Shown here: positions 26,850-36,294 of the stretch, in pieces
Position numbering within the stretch: the stretch's first letter is position 1
Layout: each line of letters starts with the position of its first letter
Source of the DNA: Clostridia bacterium
GTDB lineage: Bacteria > Bacillota > Clostridia > Oscillospirales > Acutalibacteraceae
Assembly (NCBI GenBank): GCA_017522225.1
Contig: JAFWZR010000013.1
Location: forward strand, 1 to 64,000
Reading direction: 5' to 3'
Length of the DNA stretch: 64,000 bases
Notes under the pieces: model-generated
Databases searched by the model: none
What the model was told of the DNA's origin: nothing
What the model saw: only the letters and a program-made list of their open reading frames with translations
Position numbers and translations under genes: made by a program

Positions 26850-29800
26850 TTATTCAACTGTGTATTCAACTACTGCGTCAGTTGCTACCCAAGCGTTGTT
26901 TACACGTACGTATACTGCTACAACGTTTGCGCCTTCGTTGTTCATCCAAGCCTTACCTGTGAACTGAAGTTTGCCGTCATCAAGAACAACAGCCTTGTCA
27001 GCATAGTAAGTTGCTGTTGTGCCGTTATCCATGCGGAACTGGATACCCTGTGCATCAGGACCAGTTACAACTGTAGTAACAACTGCACCCTTCTTACCTG
27101 ATGTTGCAGCAGGTGTTACTGAGTAAACTTCTGCATCAACTACAGGCTTAATTGTTTCAACTGTAAAGTTGTACTTCTCTGTTTCCCAAACATATCTTGT
27201 GCCTTCGATATACTTAGCACGAGCCTTTACTTCGGGACCGATGAGGTTAGTGTTGATTGTCCAGATTTCGTAAGCAACGTCACGATCAAGAGAATTAACC
27301 TTTTCGCCAGCTGCATTGTAGCTTTCGATTGTTACATTCTTGTTGTATCTGTCATAAGTTCTTGTACCGCCATCTTCTTCGATGAACTGGATCATAGCAA
27401 CTCTGCCGATAACAGAAACTGTGAATGTATTGTGTGTATCCTCTGCCGGAGTCCAATTGATTGAACTGATGAGTGAAGTAACGGGCTTACGCTCCATCTT
27501 TGAGATAGCGTCAAGGATATCAGCTGTAGCCTTATCAACGTTAGCCTGATCGTCTTCTGAGAGATCCTGGTCAAGAAGTTCTCTACCAGCTGCTACTGCT
27601 GCTGCAAGAACATCGTATGTTTCCTTTGTCCATACGTTCGGGTCATAGCCGTCGCCTTCAGCGATAGCTGCCTTAAGTGCTGTGAGATCAGCAACCTTCT
27701 TAAGGCCTTCGATAGCTGCTACGATAGCGTTTGCTGCTGCGTCAACGATATCCTGATCGTCTGCAAGAAGATCTCTTGCTACGTCGTTACCGTCTGCAAC
27801 TGCATCAGCAAGAACTGCGTATGTAGCTGCTGTGTAATCTTCTGCTGCATAGTCAGCTGCATCTGCAAGAGCCTTATCGAGTGCTGTGTAATCAGCATAC
27901 TCAACCTTAACTTCTACCATGTTAGCTGTTGCTTCACGGATAGCTGCTGCATAAGCATCAACTGTAGCCTGGAAGTTTTCGTTAAGATCATAGTTAACCT
28001 TAGCGATCTCAGCGTCTACTGCTTCGATAGAATCAGTTGTGTAGTCAGCTGCTGCCTTCTTAGCTTCGTACTCAGCGATAGCTGCATCAACATCTGTATA
28101 GTCAGCTGCATCTGCAAGTGCAAGTGCTGCCCATGCTCTGTTGAACTTAACATCCTGAAGCTTAGCCTGAGCAAAGAACTCATATGTGTAATCAGGAACA
28201 TAAGTTTCGATAAGAGCAGCTACTGCATCATAAGTATCATACTTATAATCGTCTCTGTTGTATGACTTGAACTCTTCGATCTTTTCAAGAACATCTGAGT
28301 TGTCATAATCTCTGTATGTTGCGTTTGCAACAGCTTCATTGATAGCTGCTGCCATAGCGTCAACCTCAGCCTGCTTTGACTTCTTGAGACCTTCAACAAC
28401 ATTAGCAAGAGCTGCGTTGATTGCATCAAGAGTAGCGTCGTCATAGCTGTTTACGCCTTCATCCTTCTTATCAAGGATTGCCTGTGCTGCAGCCTTAGCT
28501 GCGATAACTGCTGAATAGTCAGCTGCTGCTTCTTCGAGTTCGCCCATAGCCTTTACAAGAGCTGCTGTAGCTTCGTCGATGATAGCCTGATCCTCAGATG
28601 TGAGGTCACGTGCAACGTTTTCTGCATTTGCAAGAGCAGTTTCAACTGCTGCAAATGATACATAGTTGTCAGCTACGAGAGCCTTAGCGTCTGCGATAGC
28701 CTTATCAAGTGCTGTGTAGTCAGCGCCTGAAGCAGGAACAAGAGCCTGGATCTTTGCGTTAAGTTCGTCAGCAGCTGCAGTAACTGTAGCCTGAGCTGAG
28801 ATCTTAAGGTCACGAGCAACTGCCTTAGCTGCTTCGTAAGCTTCATTAGCAGCGTTGTAAGATGCTGTTGTCCAATCCTTAGCTGTAAGAGCTTCGAAAT
28901 CTTCGATAGCCTTATCGAGTGCTGTGTAATCAGCAGCCTTCTCTGTAAGACCTGTGTAAGCTGTTGTAAGCTCTGCAAGAGCTGCATCGATTTCATTCTG
29001 ATCAGCTGCGTTCTTGTTAGCAACAAGGCCTTCAGCTACGCTGAGAGCTGCTGTAAACTGAGCTGCTGAATCATCTGTGTAATTGTCAAGAGCTGTATCA
29101 GCTACTTGGTTTACATAAGCTTCGAGAGCTGAGTAATCAAGAGCTGCTACGAGATTATTGATTGCTGTGTTAAGAGCTGCTGTAGCTGCGTCAACTGCAC
29201 CCTGATCAGCTGTGTTCTTCTGATCGATAGCTGTTGCATCATTGTACTTAGCTGTTGCTTCTGCAAATGATGTTGCATCCCAATCAGCTGCGTCAAGGCC
29301 TTCATACTTAGCGATAGCATTATTGAGTTCTGTGAAGTCTGCAAGATACTCTACGTCTGCAATAGCATCTGTAAGAGTAGCAACTGCTGCGTCGATTGTA
29401 CCCTGATTGTCTGATGTAAGAGCTGCATTACCAGCCTCAATAGCTGTGTTAAGAGCTGCGATTGAATCAGTTGTGATGTCAGCCTGAAGAAGCGCTGCTG
29501 CTTCTGCAATCTTTGCCTCAAGAGCTGATGTATCTACGCCTGCTTCACCGGGAACCTTGATTGTGATTCTAGCTTCTGAAAGATCGAAGTACTGGTTGTC
29601 GTCACCGTACTGCATATTCGGATAGTTCTGTGCATTTGTATCGATATCGCCTGTAACCTCAGACTCACCGTCACAAATACCAACTTCAGCAAGTCTCAAA
29701 GAGCCGCCCTTCTTAGCTGAACGCTGCTCAAGACCTTCCGGAATCATAACTGTGTATGTTGAACCGGGTGCTGCATCTGCAGGAACCTTAACGGGCATCA

Positions 29801-30425
29801 TGATAAGATGAGTTGAATCATCTTCCCAGATGAATGTATAACCTACGTCTGCTGTAGCAAGGTTATAGATACGGTTCCACTTCCACTCTGACTGAGTGAG
29901 GAGTTCGTTACCAGCGTCATCTGTCGGCCAGTTCTCACTTACGAGAACCTGAGCGTCAGGAGACTGAAGTGACCATGCGTTCTGCTGAGCGTTTGTTACG
30001 CCGTGTTCAGCAACCCACTCGTGGTCTGTGTTCCACACGTGAATCTTTCTGAGGTTTGCACCTGTGATTACACGGTTTCTCTGTGACTGATAGTCTTCAG
30101 CAGCATCAATAAGAGCTGATGAATAGAAAAGGTTTGTCTGGAATGAGTGAACAAAGTAGTTGTTTGTTACATACATTTTAACAAAAACAACTTCACCGGG
30201 CTGTGCTTCAACAACGCCACCGGGTTCACTTTCGTCACCGGTTTCTGTCTTTGTAACAGCACTGTTTGATGTCCACTTAACCGTACCTGCAGTACCTGTG
30301 AGCCAGATTTTAACCCGGTACTCAGCTGTGTCGGGATTACCGTTAGCTGATGCTGCAACTACGAAAGCGCCGAGTGCGATTGCAACTGCAAGAACAACAC
30401 TCAAAACTTTTTTTGCGAGTTTCAT
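26850..30425 (-). CDS. Large secreted protein: cohesin-like N-domain, about ten FIVAR-like helical repeats, C-terminal Ig-like domain
   Basis: A 1191-residue protein. Signal peptide to about residue 28 (cleaved after ASA). Residues about 60-290 look like a cohesin-type beta sandwich (PGEVVFVKMYVTNN, FQTNLFYSSALID). Residues about 295-980 contain about ten 65-75 residue helical repeats of FIVAR type, each with YTALDKAIxxA, DxxSxxAxxxAxxxA and AxxAIxxAI patterns. A beta domain fills the rest. No LPXTG, SLH or membrane anchor is visible. The start at 30425 has AAGGAGG 7 bases upstream. The Ala/Lys/Leu codon choice is narrow (GCT/GCA, AAG), suggesting high expression. Third gene of the operon. 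Role inferred: long extended surface spacer. Confidence 0.85.
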   Translation of the reverse strand: MKLAKKVLSVVLAVAIALGAFVVAASANGNPDTAEYRVKIWLTGTAGTVKWTSNSAVTKTETGDESEPGGVVEAQPGEVVFVKMYVTNNYFVHSFQTNLFYSSALIDAAEDYQSQRNRVITGANLRKIHVWNTDHEWVAEHGVTNAQQNAWSLQSPDAQVLVSENWPTDDAGNELLTQSEWKWNRIYNLATADVGYTFIWEDDSTHLIMMPVKVPADAAPGSTYTVMIPEGLEQRSAKKGGSLRLAEVGICDGESEVTGDIDTNAQNYPNMQYGDDNQYFDLSEARITIKVPGEAGVDTSALEAKIAEAAALLQADITTDSIAALNTAIEAGNAALTSDNQGTIDAAVATLTDAIADVEYLADFTELNNAIAKYEGLDAADWDATSFAEATAKYNDATAIDQKNTADQGAVDAATAALNTAINNLVAALDYSALEAYVNQVADTALDNYTDDSAAQFTAALSVAEGLVANKNAADQNEIDAALAELTTAYTGLTEKAADYTALDKAIEDFEALTAKDWTTASYNAANEAYEAAKAVARDLKISAQATVTAAADELNAKIQALVPASGADYTALDKAIADAKALVADNYVSFAAVETALANAENVARDLTSEDQAIIDEATAALVKAMGELEEAAADYSAVIAAKAAAQAILDKKDEGVNSYDDATLDAINAALANVVEGLKKSKQAEVDAMAAAINEAVANATYRDYDNSDVLEKIEEFKSYNRDDYKYDTYDAVAALIETYVPDYTYEFFAQAKLQDVKFNRAWAALALADAADYTDVDAAIAEYEAKKAAADYTTDSIEAVDAEIAKVNYDLNENFQATVDAYAAAIREATANMVEVKVEYADYTALDKALADAADYAAEDYTAATYAVLADAVADGNDVARDLLADDQDIVDAAANAIVAAIEGLKKVADLTALKAAIAEGDGYDPNVWTKETYDVLAAAVAAGRELLDQDLSEDDQANVDKATADILDAISKMERKPVTSLISSINWTPAEDTHNTFTVSVIGRVAMIQFIEEDGGTRTYDRYNKNVTIESYNAAGEKVNSLDRDVAYEIWTINTNLIGPEVKARAKYIEGTRYVWETEKYNFTVETIKPVVDAEVYSVTPAATSGKKGAVVTTVVTGPDAQGIQFRMDNGTTATYYADKAVVLDDGKLQFTGKAWMNNEGANVVAVYVRVNNAWVATDAVVEYTVE

Positions 30426-30473
30426 TGAATAATCCTCCTTAAAATATTTCCAAATAATCAATTTTTCAATTGA

Positions 30474-31550
30474 TTAGTATGGGTTTCTCTGATCGATGAC
30501 CGTTGAGGCACCAACAACAGAAAGGTAAATCGGGAAATCAAGTCCGTCTACCATACCGTCATTTGTAAGGTCACCGGCATAGATAATTGTGGGGTCTGTA
30601 CAGACCTCACTTGCTGAAACGTAAGAAACTACGAACGGCAAGTCATAGCCATCAGTGTAAGCATCACCGTTGATATCACCAAAGATGATAAGTGTATAGC
30701 TCTTTACAGGAACAGCGTCAATATTGAGGCTGATCACAGTACCTGTACCAAAACCAAGGTCAGTCGGTGTTGTACGGATAACTGCATCACCTGTAGCCTT
30801 TACATACTCTTTGATTTCTGACGGGCCGGAAAGGCCAAGACCAAAACCATAGATACGGCGATTTTCTTCATCAATGATAGCGGGTGTTCCGTAATCCTCG
30901 TTAGGAACCAAGGAAACCTGCTCACCAACTACCATAGCATTTGCAGGAACAAATGTCATGGCGCAAGTTGTTGAATCGAGGTAATAGAATGTTGTTGCAT
31001 CTGCAGGATTTTCGATAGCCTGGTAGTAGAAAAGGTCTGACTCTTCAGGAATGAAGATTGTACCTGTCTTACCAACTGCAGATGACTTTGTCTTGAGCTC
31101 GAATGTGAATGCAAGCTCGCCTGCTTCGTTATTGATGTGACCTACTTCACCGTTTGAAACAGATGCAGTCCACTGAACAAGAATGCAACCGAATGCTGAG
31201 GGGTCATAAGCCTCAGGAATAAACTGAGCAGTATCAATTGTGTTGGAGTTGAGTGTACCTGATGTAGCACAGGTATTCTGACCAACAAGACCGATGATTG
31301 TGGGAAGCTCATAAACTGAACTGTCGAACATAATCGGGAAACGGAATGACGGAACATTGTAGTTGGAAGCGATTGTTACACGAACCTGTACTGCAGATTC
31401 TGCTTCATATGTTTCGTTATCCGTTGTGATTGTTACTGTCATTGCTTCTGTTCCCGTCGGAGTGCCTGCAGCAGAAGCGCTGATTGCAAAGAGGGAACAA
31501 GCAAGAGTTACAGCAAGAAGAATAGCAAGAATTCTTTTAGAAATTTTCAC
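30474..31550 (-). CDS. Secreted protein with cohesin-like N-domain and C-terminal dockerin
   Basis: A 358-residue protein started by GTG at 31550, with AGGAGG 8 bases before it and a signal peptide beginning VKISKRI. The mature N-half follows the cohesin pattern (VQVRVTIASN, FRFPIMFDSSVYEL, a later GELAFTFELKTKSSAVG). Then a short beta module with GFGTGTVISL and YTLIIFGDINGD leads into two calcium loops: DINGDAYTDGYD and DLTNDGMVDGLD, a type I dockerin. A protein with both partners could bridge other assembly members. The cohesin call is pattern-based only. Confidence 0.75.
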   Translation of the reverse strand: MKISKRILAILLAVTLACSLFAISASAAGTPTGTEAMTVTITTDNETYEAESAVQVRVTIASNYNVPSFRFPIMFDSSVYELPTIIGLVGQNTCATSGTLNSNTIDTAQFIPEAYDPSAFGCILVQWTASVSNGEVGHINNEAGELAFTFELKTKSSAVGKTGTIFIPEESDLFYYQAIENPADATTFYYLDSTTCAMTFVPANAMVVGEQVSLVPNEDYGTPAIIDEENRRIYGFGLGLSGPSEIKEYVKATGDAVIRTTPTDLGFGTGTVISLNIDAVPVKSYTLIIFGDINGDAYTDGYDLPFVVSYVSASEVCTDPTIIYAGDLTNDGMVDGLDFPIYLSVVGASTVIDQRNPY

Positions 31551-31580
31551 TTTATATTCCTCCTGTTCGTTTCTCAGAAT

Positions 31581-31636
31581 ACGGCATAGAGCTGACCTCT
31601 CGCCGTTTCCCGACAGAGGCTTTCGCCTCCACCGGG
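31581..31636 (-). promoter_or_regulatory. Two tandem RNA hairpins between surface genes 1 and 2
   Basis: In the 108-base gap TCCCG/CGGGA (31608-31612, 31632-31636) encloses GAGGC-GAAA-GCCTC, and ACGGC/GCCGT (31581-31585, 31602-31606) encloses AGAG/CTCT. No T run follows, so it is not an ordinary terminator. Processing or stabilising structures between cellulosome-type genes are a plausible role, as is a cis-regulatory element. Confidence 0.55.
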
Positions 31637-31658
31637 ATAGCATTTAATTTAGGGTTAA

Positions 31659-34600
31659 TTAGCCGACAACGATCTCTCTTGCGATTGAATCAGCAACTGC
31701 AGATGCAGCTGTGATTGAAACGAAGAAAGGATAGTCTGATGAGTCAGCCATATTGTCAAGGTTAACGTCAACTGCTATTGACTGAACATCGTCAGGAACA
31801 AGTGCTGCAGCGTTAACCAACTGAACAACTGCCATGTCTGATGAGTCAACGAATGTGTCGCCATTTACATCACCGTATGTAGCGATTACATAAGTGTCGA
31901 TAACAGCGTCTGTTGCAGAATTCTTAACTGTAACAACAGCTCTTGTTGAGAATTCGCCCATATCGTTTGTTTCAACTTCTACATAGCAGCCTTCGCATGC
32001 GAAGTACTCTTCTGCAGCAAAGCCGCCGTCGTTAGCGTTACCGATACCTGTAAGGATCTTTGTACCGTCCTCAGCTTCGATAACAACGAGCTCAGCGTCT
32101 GTGCCTGCCGGGTTAACGAACTCGAATGTGGGCTCGTCACCAGGCTCTTCGCCGCCCTCTGTCGGAGGAACAAGTCTCTTCTCAGCCTCAAGAAGCTCAC
32201 GATAAGCTGTCTTGATCTTTGTCTGGTTCGGAGCTGCCTCGTTAGCTGTAGCTGTAGCGAATGTAAGAGCGTTCTGGTAATTTGTCCATGATTCGTCTGA
32301 ATACTCAGATGCTGCGCCGATCGCTCTTGTCGGGTTAGCAAGCTCTGCCTCAAGGTGAGCCTTGTATGAAGGAGCCTTGAGAAGTCTGCCGAAGTAAAGT
32401 GAGAATCTGTGCTCATTATAAGCCTTGTCAAGCTCGTTGATAACGGCTACGTTACCTTCTTCATCAGGAATTGTAGCTGCATCGATCATGCCTTCAAGAG
32501 TTCTCAATTCATCACGGAAGTTGTAGTATGTGTAAGCAACATAGTCTGATACGCCCATGTGGATGTATGCAGGATCATAATACGGAAGGTCTTCCGGATT
32601 TGACGGATAGCAAGCTTCGATAAGTGCGATTGATGAATCAACACCTGCTGAAAGAACCTGTGCTTCAAGCTCTTCGATAGCTGCTGAAAGGTTGTTGTAT
32701 GCGGGCTCGTAGTAAGTGAACTTACCTGTCGGAGTTGAGAAGCTCGACTGAAGGAATGAGCTGTAAACTGCCTTAGCAGCCTCTTCCATAGCCTGGTTGT
32801 ATGCTTCCCAAACTGTCTTGCCAGCGTATACAGTTGAAGCAGCTGTACCGTAAGCTGACGGCTGACGGTGCTTGCCCATTTCGCTGTCAAGCATTCCGGG
32901 AAGGCCGTAATCCTTGTAGCAGAAGATAAGAGCACCTGCGTTAGAAACCTTTGATGAACCGTTAACCATAGCACCAAATTCCATCTGGATCTTCGGTGTA
33001 CGAACAACAGCGCCGTTTCTCGGGTTGTAAACCATACCAGCTTCAATAATTTCGTCCCAAACAGCTTCCTTCTCTTCACCTGAAAGTGCGTCGTATTCTG
33101 CTGTTGTTTCGTAAAGCTTGATGTTAGCGATACCTGCAGTATCTTCAACCTGCTGCATGATTGTTGTCTCATCTGTAAGAACCTGGAGATACTCAGCAGT
33201 CTTTGTTGCACCGGGGAGCATGTTGTTAGTAGAGATGTTTTTCACTGCATAAGGAACAGCTGTTGCCTGTGAAGCATTTGTGTTCTGTACTGTAACTGTG
33301 ATGTCTGTAAGGTCGCCCATTCCGCTAGCATAGAGGTAACGAGGACCGTCTACGATTGAGAAGCCACCTACTGTATTAGATGTAAGCGGTGTATCTGAGT
33401 CATCAGATTCGTTGTAAGCAATGTATGAGTACATTGTCTCTGTGATGGGTTCATCTGTAAGCGGTGAACCGTCCTCAGTAAGAACGTCATAAGTCATTGT
33501 AACAACGAGCGGAGTTGATTCCTTAACAGAACCGTTGAATGTAACTTCAACTGTCTGACCACCGGCAATCTGATCTACCGCAGAAATGCTCAAAGTGGAA
33601 ATGTTTGATGTGATTGACTTAACATCATAAGTGTAAAGCTGATCCTGATGGAATACGCCGTTAGCATCTGTGTAACCTGTGTTGATACCTGTTGAACCGT
33701 TACGGATCATAAGCTTAACCAAAACAGAACCGGGAGTGCTGATTTTGTTACCATCAACAGCTTCGTTTGTCGGGTCCCAAGTAAGCTCGGGGAACTCGAA
33801 TTCCTGATCGTTTGTGAGGTTAAGGATGTTACATACAATAGGAAGGATAGCCTGTGCAAGGTTCTCTTTGTAGTTCCAGAGAGCATCGAAGATAGCTCTT
33901 ACTGTACCTGCGAGAGCCTGGTTTGTAACAAGAGCATCAATTGTTGTAGCAGACCTAAAAGCACCCGGGAAGATGATGTTAATAACTCTGGATACAAGAT
34001 TGATGATTACCTGCTTCGGAGTACTCTGAAGTTCTGAATCTGCACGATACTCGAACAGTGCGAAGAGTGCATCGAAGTCAAGTGCTGCGATTGTATCAAT
34101 CAATGTGAAGAGGAAGTTCTGCAAGCTGCCGTTAGCTGATGCCGGAAGCCAGTTTTCAGGAATGATTGAGAAGATAACTGTATCGATTGTTTCCCAACCT
34201 GAAGCACCGTCATTGAATGTGATGCCGTTGAGAACACCTGAGTAATTGTCTACTGCGTAGTCAGCAGCCTTCTTGAGCTGAGCGTCAACGCCATCCATAT
34301 CGTAAACGAACTCAAGGCCCATATCGATCTCTGAGCTTAAAGCGTGGATAGCATAGTCGATACCCATGATAACAAGAGAGTCTGTGTTGTTCGGATCAAG
34401 AGCTGAGAAGTCAAGCTCCGGAACGTCTGTTGCAAGAACCTGCTTGAGAGCATAGAATGCAAACTCAGGAAGTGTATCTGCTTCAGGAACGTACATACCG
34501 TAAGCTGAGCTGTTAACGATAGCGCGAGCTGCATAGATAACGAGCTCGTTAGCGTCCATAGCTTCAATCTCTTCGGGAGTAGCCAATTCAACATAATCAG

Positions 34601-35747
34601 CAAAGAGTTCGTCGCCTGCATTGATAAAGAGCTGCTTAGCAACATTTACAAGGTTCGGCTTGAACTGTGTCTTGTCGCCTGCCTGCCATACCAAAATTTC
34701 AGGATTGATAACTACATCAAATACTGACTTAACAACATTGTTGATCTGTGAAACCAATGTATCAGATGTGAATTCATAAGTGGGAACAACGTAGTTGATG
34801 TCGAAAATATCAGCATACTTATTGAGGTTTGATGCGTCTGATGTTTCTTCACCAGTCTCTTCGTTTGTTGTATAAACAACACCGCAGAGTTCCTGAATTG
34901 TTCTCTTAAGCTCGCTGTTGAGAAGCGGAACAAGAAGTTCGTTGTAGAGAACCTTGAGTACGTTATCAAGGAGTGTGTACATTGTACCTGTTGAGATGTT
35001 TGTCTTGCCTGCAAGTGCGGGAACAAGGCCGTCAACATGTTCAATTACGCCTTCATCGTTCTCTTCGTCGTAACCTTCAACAACATACTTGTCGATAAGG
35101 TCCTGAGCCATTGTGTCTACTGAAGAAGCAGCCACCTGTGCATCTGTACCTTCAACACCGTAAGTAAACTCATAAAGGAGACCCTTGAGGAGCTTATTAA
35201 CGTCCATAAACTCGCTGAGGTCGATGAGTGAGCTGAGGATTGAACCTGTGTCAAGGGTACCTTCTACGAATGATACGAGAAGATCTGTGTTGTCATGCAG
35301 GAACTGGAATACTGCGTAGAGGATATCTGCGTCAGTCTTACCTGCTGTAGCTCTTCTTACACCACCCTTTGCTTCAGGAGCGAATGCGTCAGCATTCAAG
35401 TACTGAAGGTCACCGAGCATACCCTTCAATGATGAGAAGAGAGCACCGTTAACGATAGTGTAAACAGAGTCCATTGCTGCGTCAACAGATGTAAGATCGA
35501 TATCACCAACGATGATGTCCTCACGTGTGAACTTAAGCTGTTCTTTTGTGAGCATACGATCGATTTCATCTATTGCTGCTGATGCATACTGTTCTGTTGT
35601 AAGAACTGCCTTATCAAGCTTGTTGTACTGGCCGATAATTGCAGAATCCTTATAAGCAGTGTATGCAGCGTTTGCACCGATTACGAGTGTTGAGCACAAC
35701 ATAACAATTGCGAGGATAACACTCAGAAATCTTTTTGCATTACTCAT
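31659..35747 (-). CDS. Large secreted protein of unknown function with C-terminal dockerin
   Basis: A 1362-residue protein with a signal peptide (cleavage near NA-A, residue 27). Residues 30-650 are helical with no domain I recognise. Residues 670-850 look like beta sandwiches (VLVKLMIRNGS, VTFNGSVKES). A helical region to about 1190 precedes a Pro/Glu linker (EGGEEPGDEP). The end has the same pre-dockerin beta module as the next gene (YVIATYGDVNGD) and two loops, DVNGDTFVDSSD and DVNLDNMADSSD. GGAGGTG lies before the ATG. First gene of the operon; likely an abundant surface component given its biased codon use. Function unknown. Confidence 0.8.
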   Translation of the reverse strand: MSNAKRFLSVILAIVMLCSTLVIGANAAYTAYKDSAIIGQYNKLDKAVLTTEQYASAAIDEIDRMLTKEQLKFTREDIIVGDIDLTSVDAAMDSVYTIVNGALFSSLKGMLGDLQYLNADAFAPEAKGGVRRATAGKTDADILYAVFQFLHDNTDLLVSFVEGTLDTGSILSSLIDLSEFMDVNKLLKGLLYEFTYGVEGTDAQVAASSVDTMAQDLIDKYVVEGYDEENDEGVIEHVDGLVPALAGKTNISTGTMYTLLDNVLKVLYNELLVPLLNSELKRTIQELCGVVYTTNEETGEETSDASNLNKYADIFDINYVVPTYEFTSDTLVSQINNVVKSVFDVVINPEILVWQAGDKTQFKPNLVNVAKQLFINAGDELFADYVELATPEEIEAMDANELVIYAARAIVNSSAYGMYVPEADTLPEFAFYALKQVLATDVPELDFSALDPNNTDSLVIMGIDYAIHALSSEIDMGLEFVYDMDGVDAQLKKAADYAVDNYSGVLNGITFNDGASGWETIDTVIFSIIPENWLPASANGSLQNFLFTLIDTIAALDFDALFALFEYRADSELQSTPKQVIINLVSRVINIIFPGAFRSATTIDALVTNQALAGTVRAIFDALWNYKENLAQAILPIVCNILNLTNDQEFEFPELTWDPTNEAVDGNKISTPGSVLVKLMIRNGSTGINTGYTDANGVFHQDQLYTYDVKSITSNISTLSISAVDQIAGGQTVEVTFNGSVKESTPLVVTMTYDVLTEDGSPLTDEPITETMYSYIAYNESDDSDTPLTSNTVGGFSIVDGPRYLYASGMGDLTDITVTVQNTNASQATAVPYAVKNISTNNMLPGATKTAEYLQVLTDETTIMQQVEDTAGIANIKLYETTAEYDALSGEEKEAVWDEIIEAGMVYNPRNGAVVRTPKIQMEFGAMVNGSSKVSNAGALIFCYKDYGLPGMLDSEMGKHRQPSAYGTAASTVYAGKTVWEAYNQAMEEAAKAVYSSFLQSSFSTPTGKFTYYEPAYNNLSAAIEELEAQVLSAGVDSSIALIEACYPSNPEDLPYYDPAYIHMGVSDYVAYTYYNFRDELRTLEGMIDAATIPDEEGNVAVINELDKAYNEHRFSLYFGRLLKAPSYKAHLEAELANPTRAIGAASEYSDESWTNYQNALTFATATANEAAPNQTKIKTAYRELLEAEKRLVPPTEGGEEPGDEPTFEFVNPAGTDAELVVIEAEDGTKILTGIGNANDGGFAAEEYFACEGCYVEVETNDMGEFSTRAVVTVKNSATDAVIDTYVIATYGDVNGDTFVDSSDMAVVQLVNAAALVPDDVQSIAVDVNLDNMADSSDYPFFVSITAASAVADSIAREIVVG

Positions 35748-35825
35748 TTGGATTGCACCTCCATTAAATTTTATACTATATCAAATAGTATTGGTTTTGC
35801 ACGCTTTTAGTCAGCTGTGCACCGC

Positions 35826-36037
35826 TGATGCGACATTATTACGTTGAATAATCTCCCCTTTCGAATCGAACCGTCGTCCGCCACCTAAACCTTCCCGCTT
35901 CAGCAGCGTTAAACAGGCTCGTGCCGATGGTCGCGATTACCGCCGTAAATACGACGCAAATTAAACCAGACGGGTGTCACAGCATAGCGTTGCTGACATC
36001 AAGGCATAATGACCCCAATGACACCACTCTTATGGTT
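35826..36037 (-). ncRNA. Structured RNA upstream of the surface operon, raiA-motif-like
   Basis: About 210 nt downstream of the promoter fold into several helices: GGTGTCA/TGACACC (36019-36025 with 35973-35979) enclosing CAGCA/TGCTG, a long-range CCGTC/GACGG pair (35969-35973 with 35871-35875), GTCGT-ATTT-ACGGC, GGC-ACGA-GCC, and ATTATT/AATAAT (35835-35852). A T-loop-like GGTTCGATTC (35863-35872) is present. Size, G-rich conserved-looking blocks and the T-loop recall the raiA RNA motif of Firmicutes; this is memory of the motif, not a model hit. It could be a free-standing RNA or a leader of the surface mRNA. Confidence 0.5.
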
Positions 36038-36043
36038 AGTTTA

Positions 36044-36072
36044 AATATAAACTATTCTGCTTGTAAAGTCAA
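36044..36072 (-). promoter_or_regulatory. Sigma-A promoter of the structured RNA and surface operon
   Basis: TTGACT (36067-36072) and TATATT (36044-36049) on the minus strand with a 17-base spacer, placing the start near 36037 and giving a roughly 290-nt leader before the first gene. Confidence 0.7.
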
Positions 36073-36211
36073 TAAATTTTCAAGGAATATTTTTAATTTG
36101 TACATATTTCACAGTATTTCACATTCTTTTTTTACCTTCTGAAAAGCAGACTTTTCATAACGCCTATTTTCTTCGTTCAGAACCTATAACCTTTAGTTCT
36201 TTTTATACAAA

Positions 36212-36239
36212 AAGCGACACAAAAAATTCCGTGTCGCTT
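36212..36239 (-). terminator. Terminator after truB
   Basis: AAGCGACAC (36212-36220) pairs with GTGTCGCTT (36231-36239); on the minus strand a run of five T follows. Next to it a 14-base unit TTCCGTCTGTTATA is repeated in tandem (36242-36269). The rest of 36073-36294 shows nothing else. Confidence 0.75.
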
Positions 36240-36294
36240 ACTTCCGTCTGTTATATTCCGTCTGTTATATATATAAATGTATACGATTTTTAGC

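Noticed and set aside
27392-29344. Leu/Gln-rich frames opposite or out of phase in the FIVAR gene
   Set aside because: They arise from the repetitive Ala-rich coding sequence; no RBS and no homology.
35863-35872. tRNA T-arm on the minus strand
   Set aside because: GGTTCGATTC lacks a matching acceptor stem, D-arm and anticodon arm; it fits better as part of the structured RNA.
35921-36142. Plus-strand 73-residue frame in the leader region
   Set aside because: It runs opposite to a promoter and structured RNA, with no RBS.
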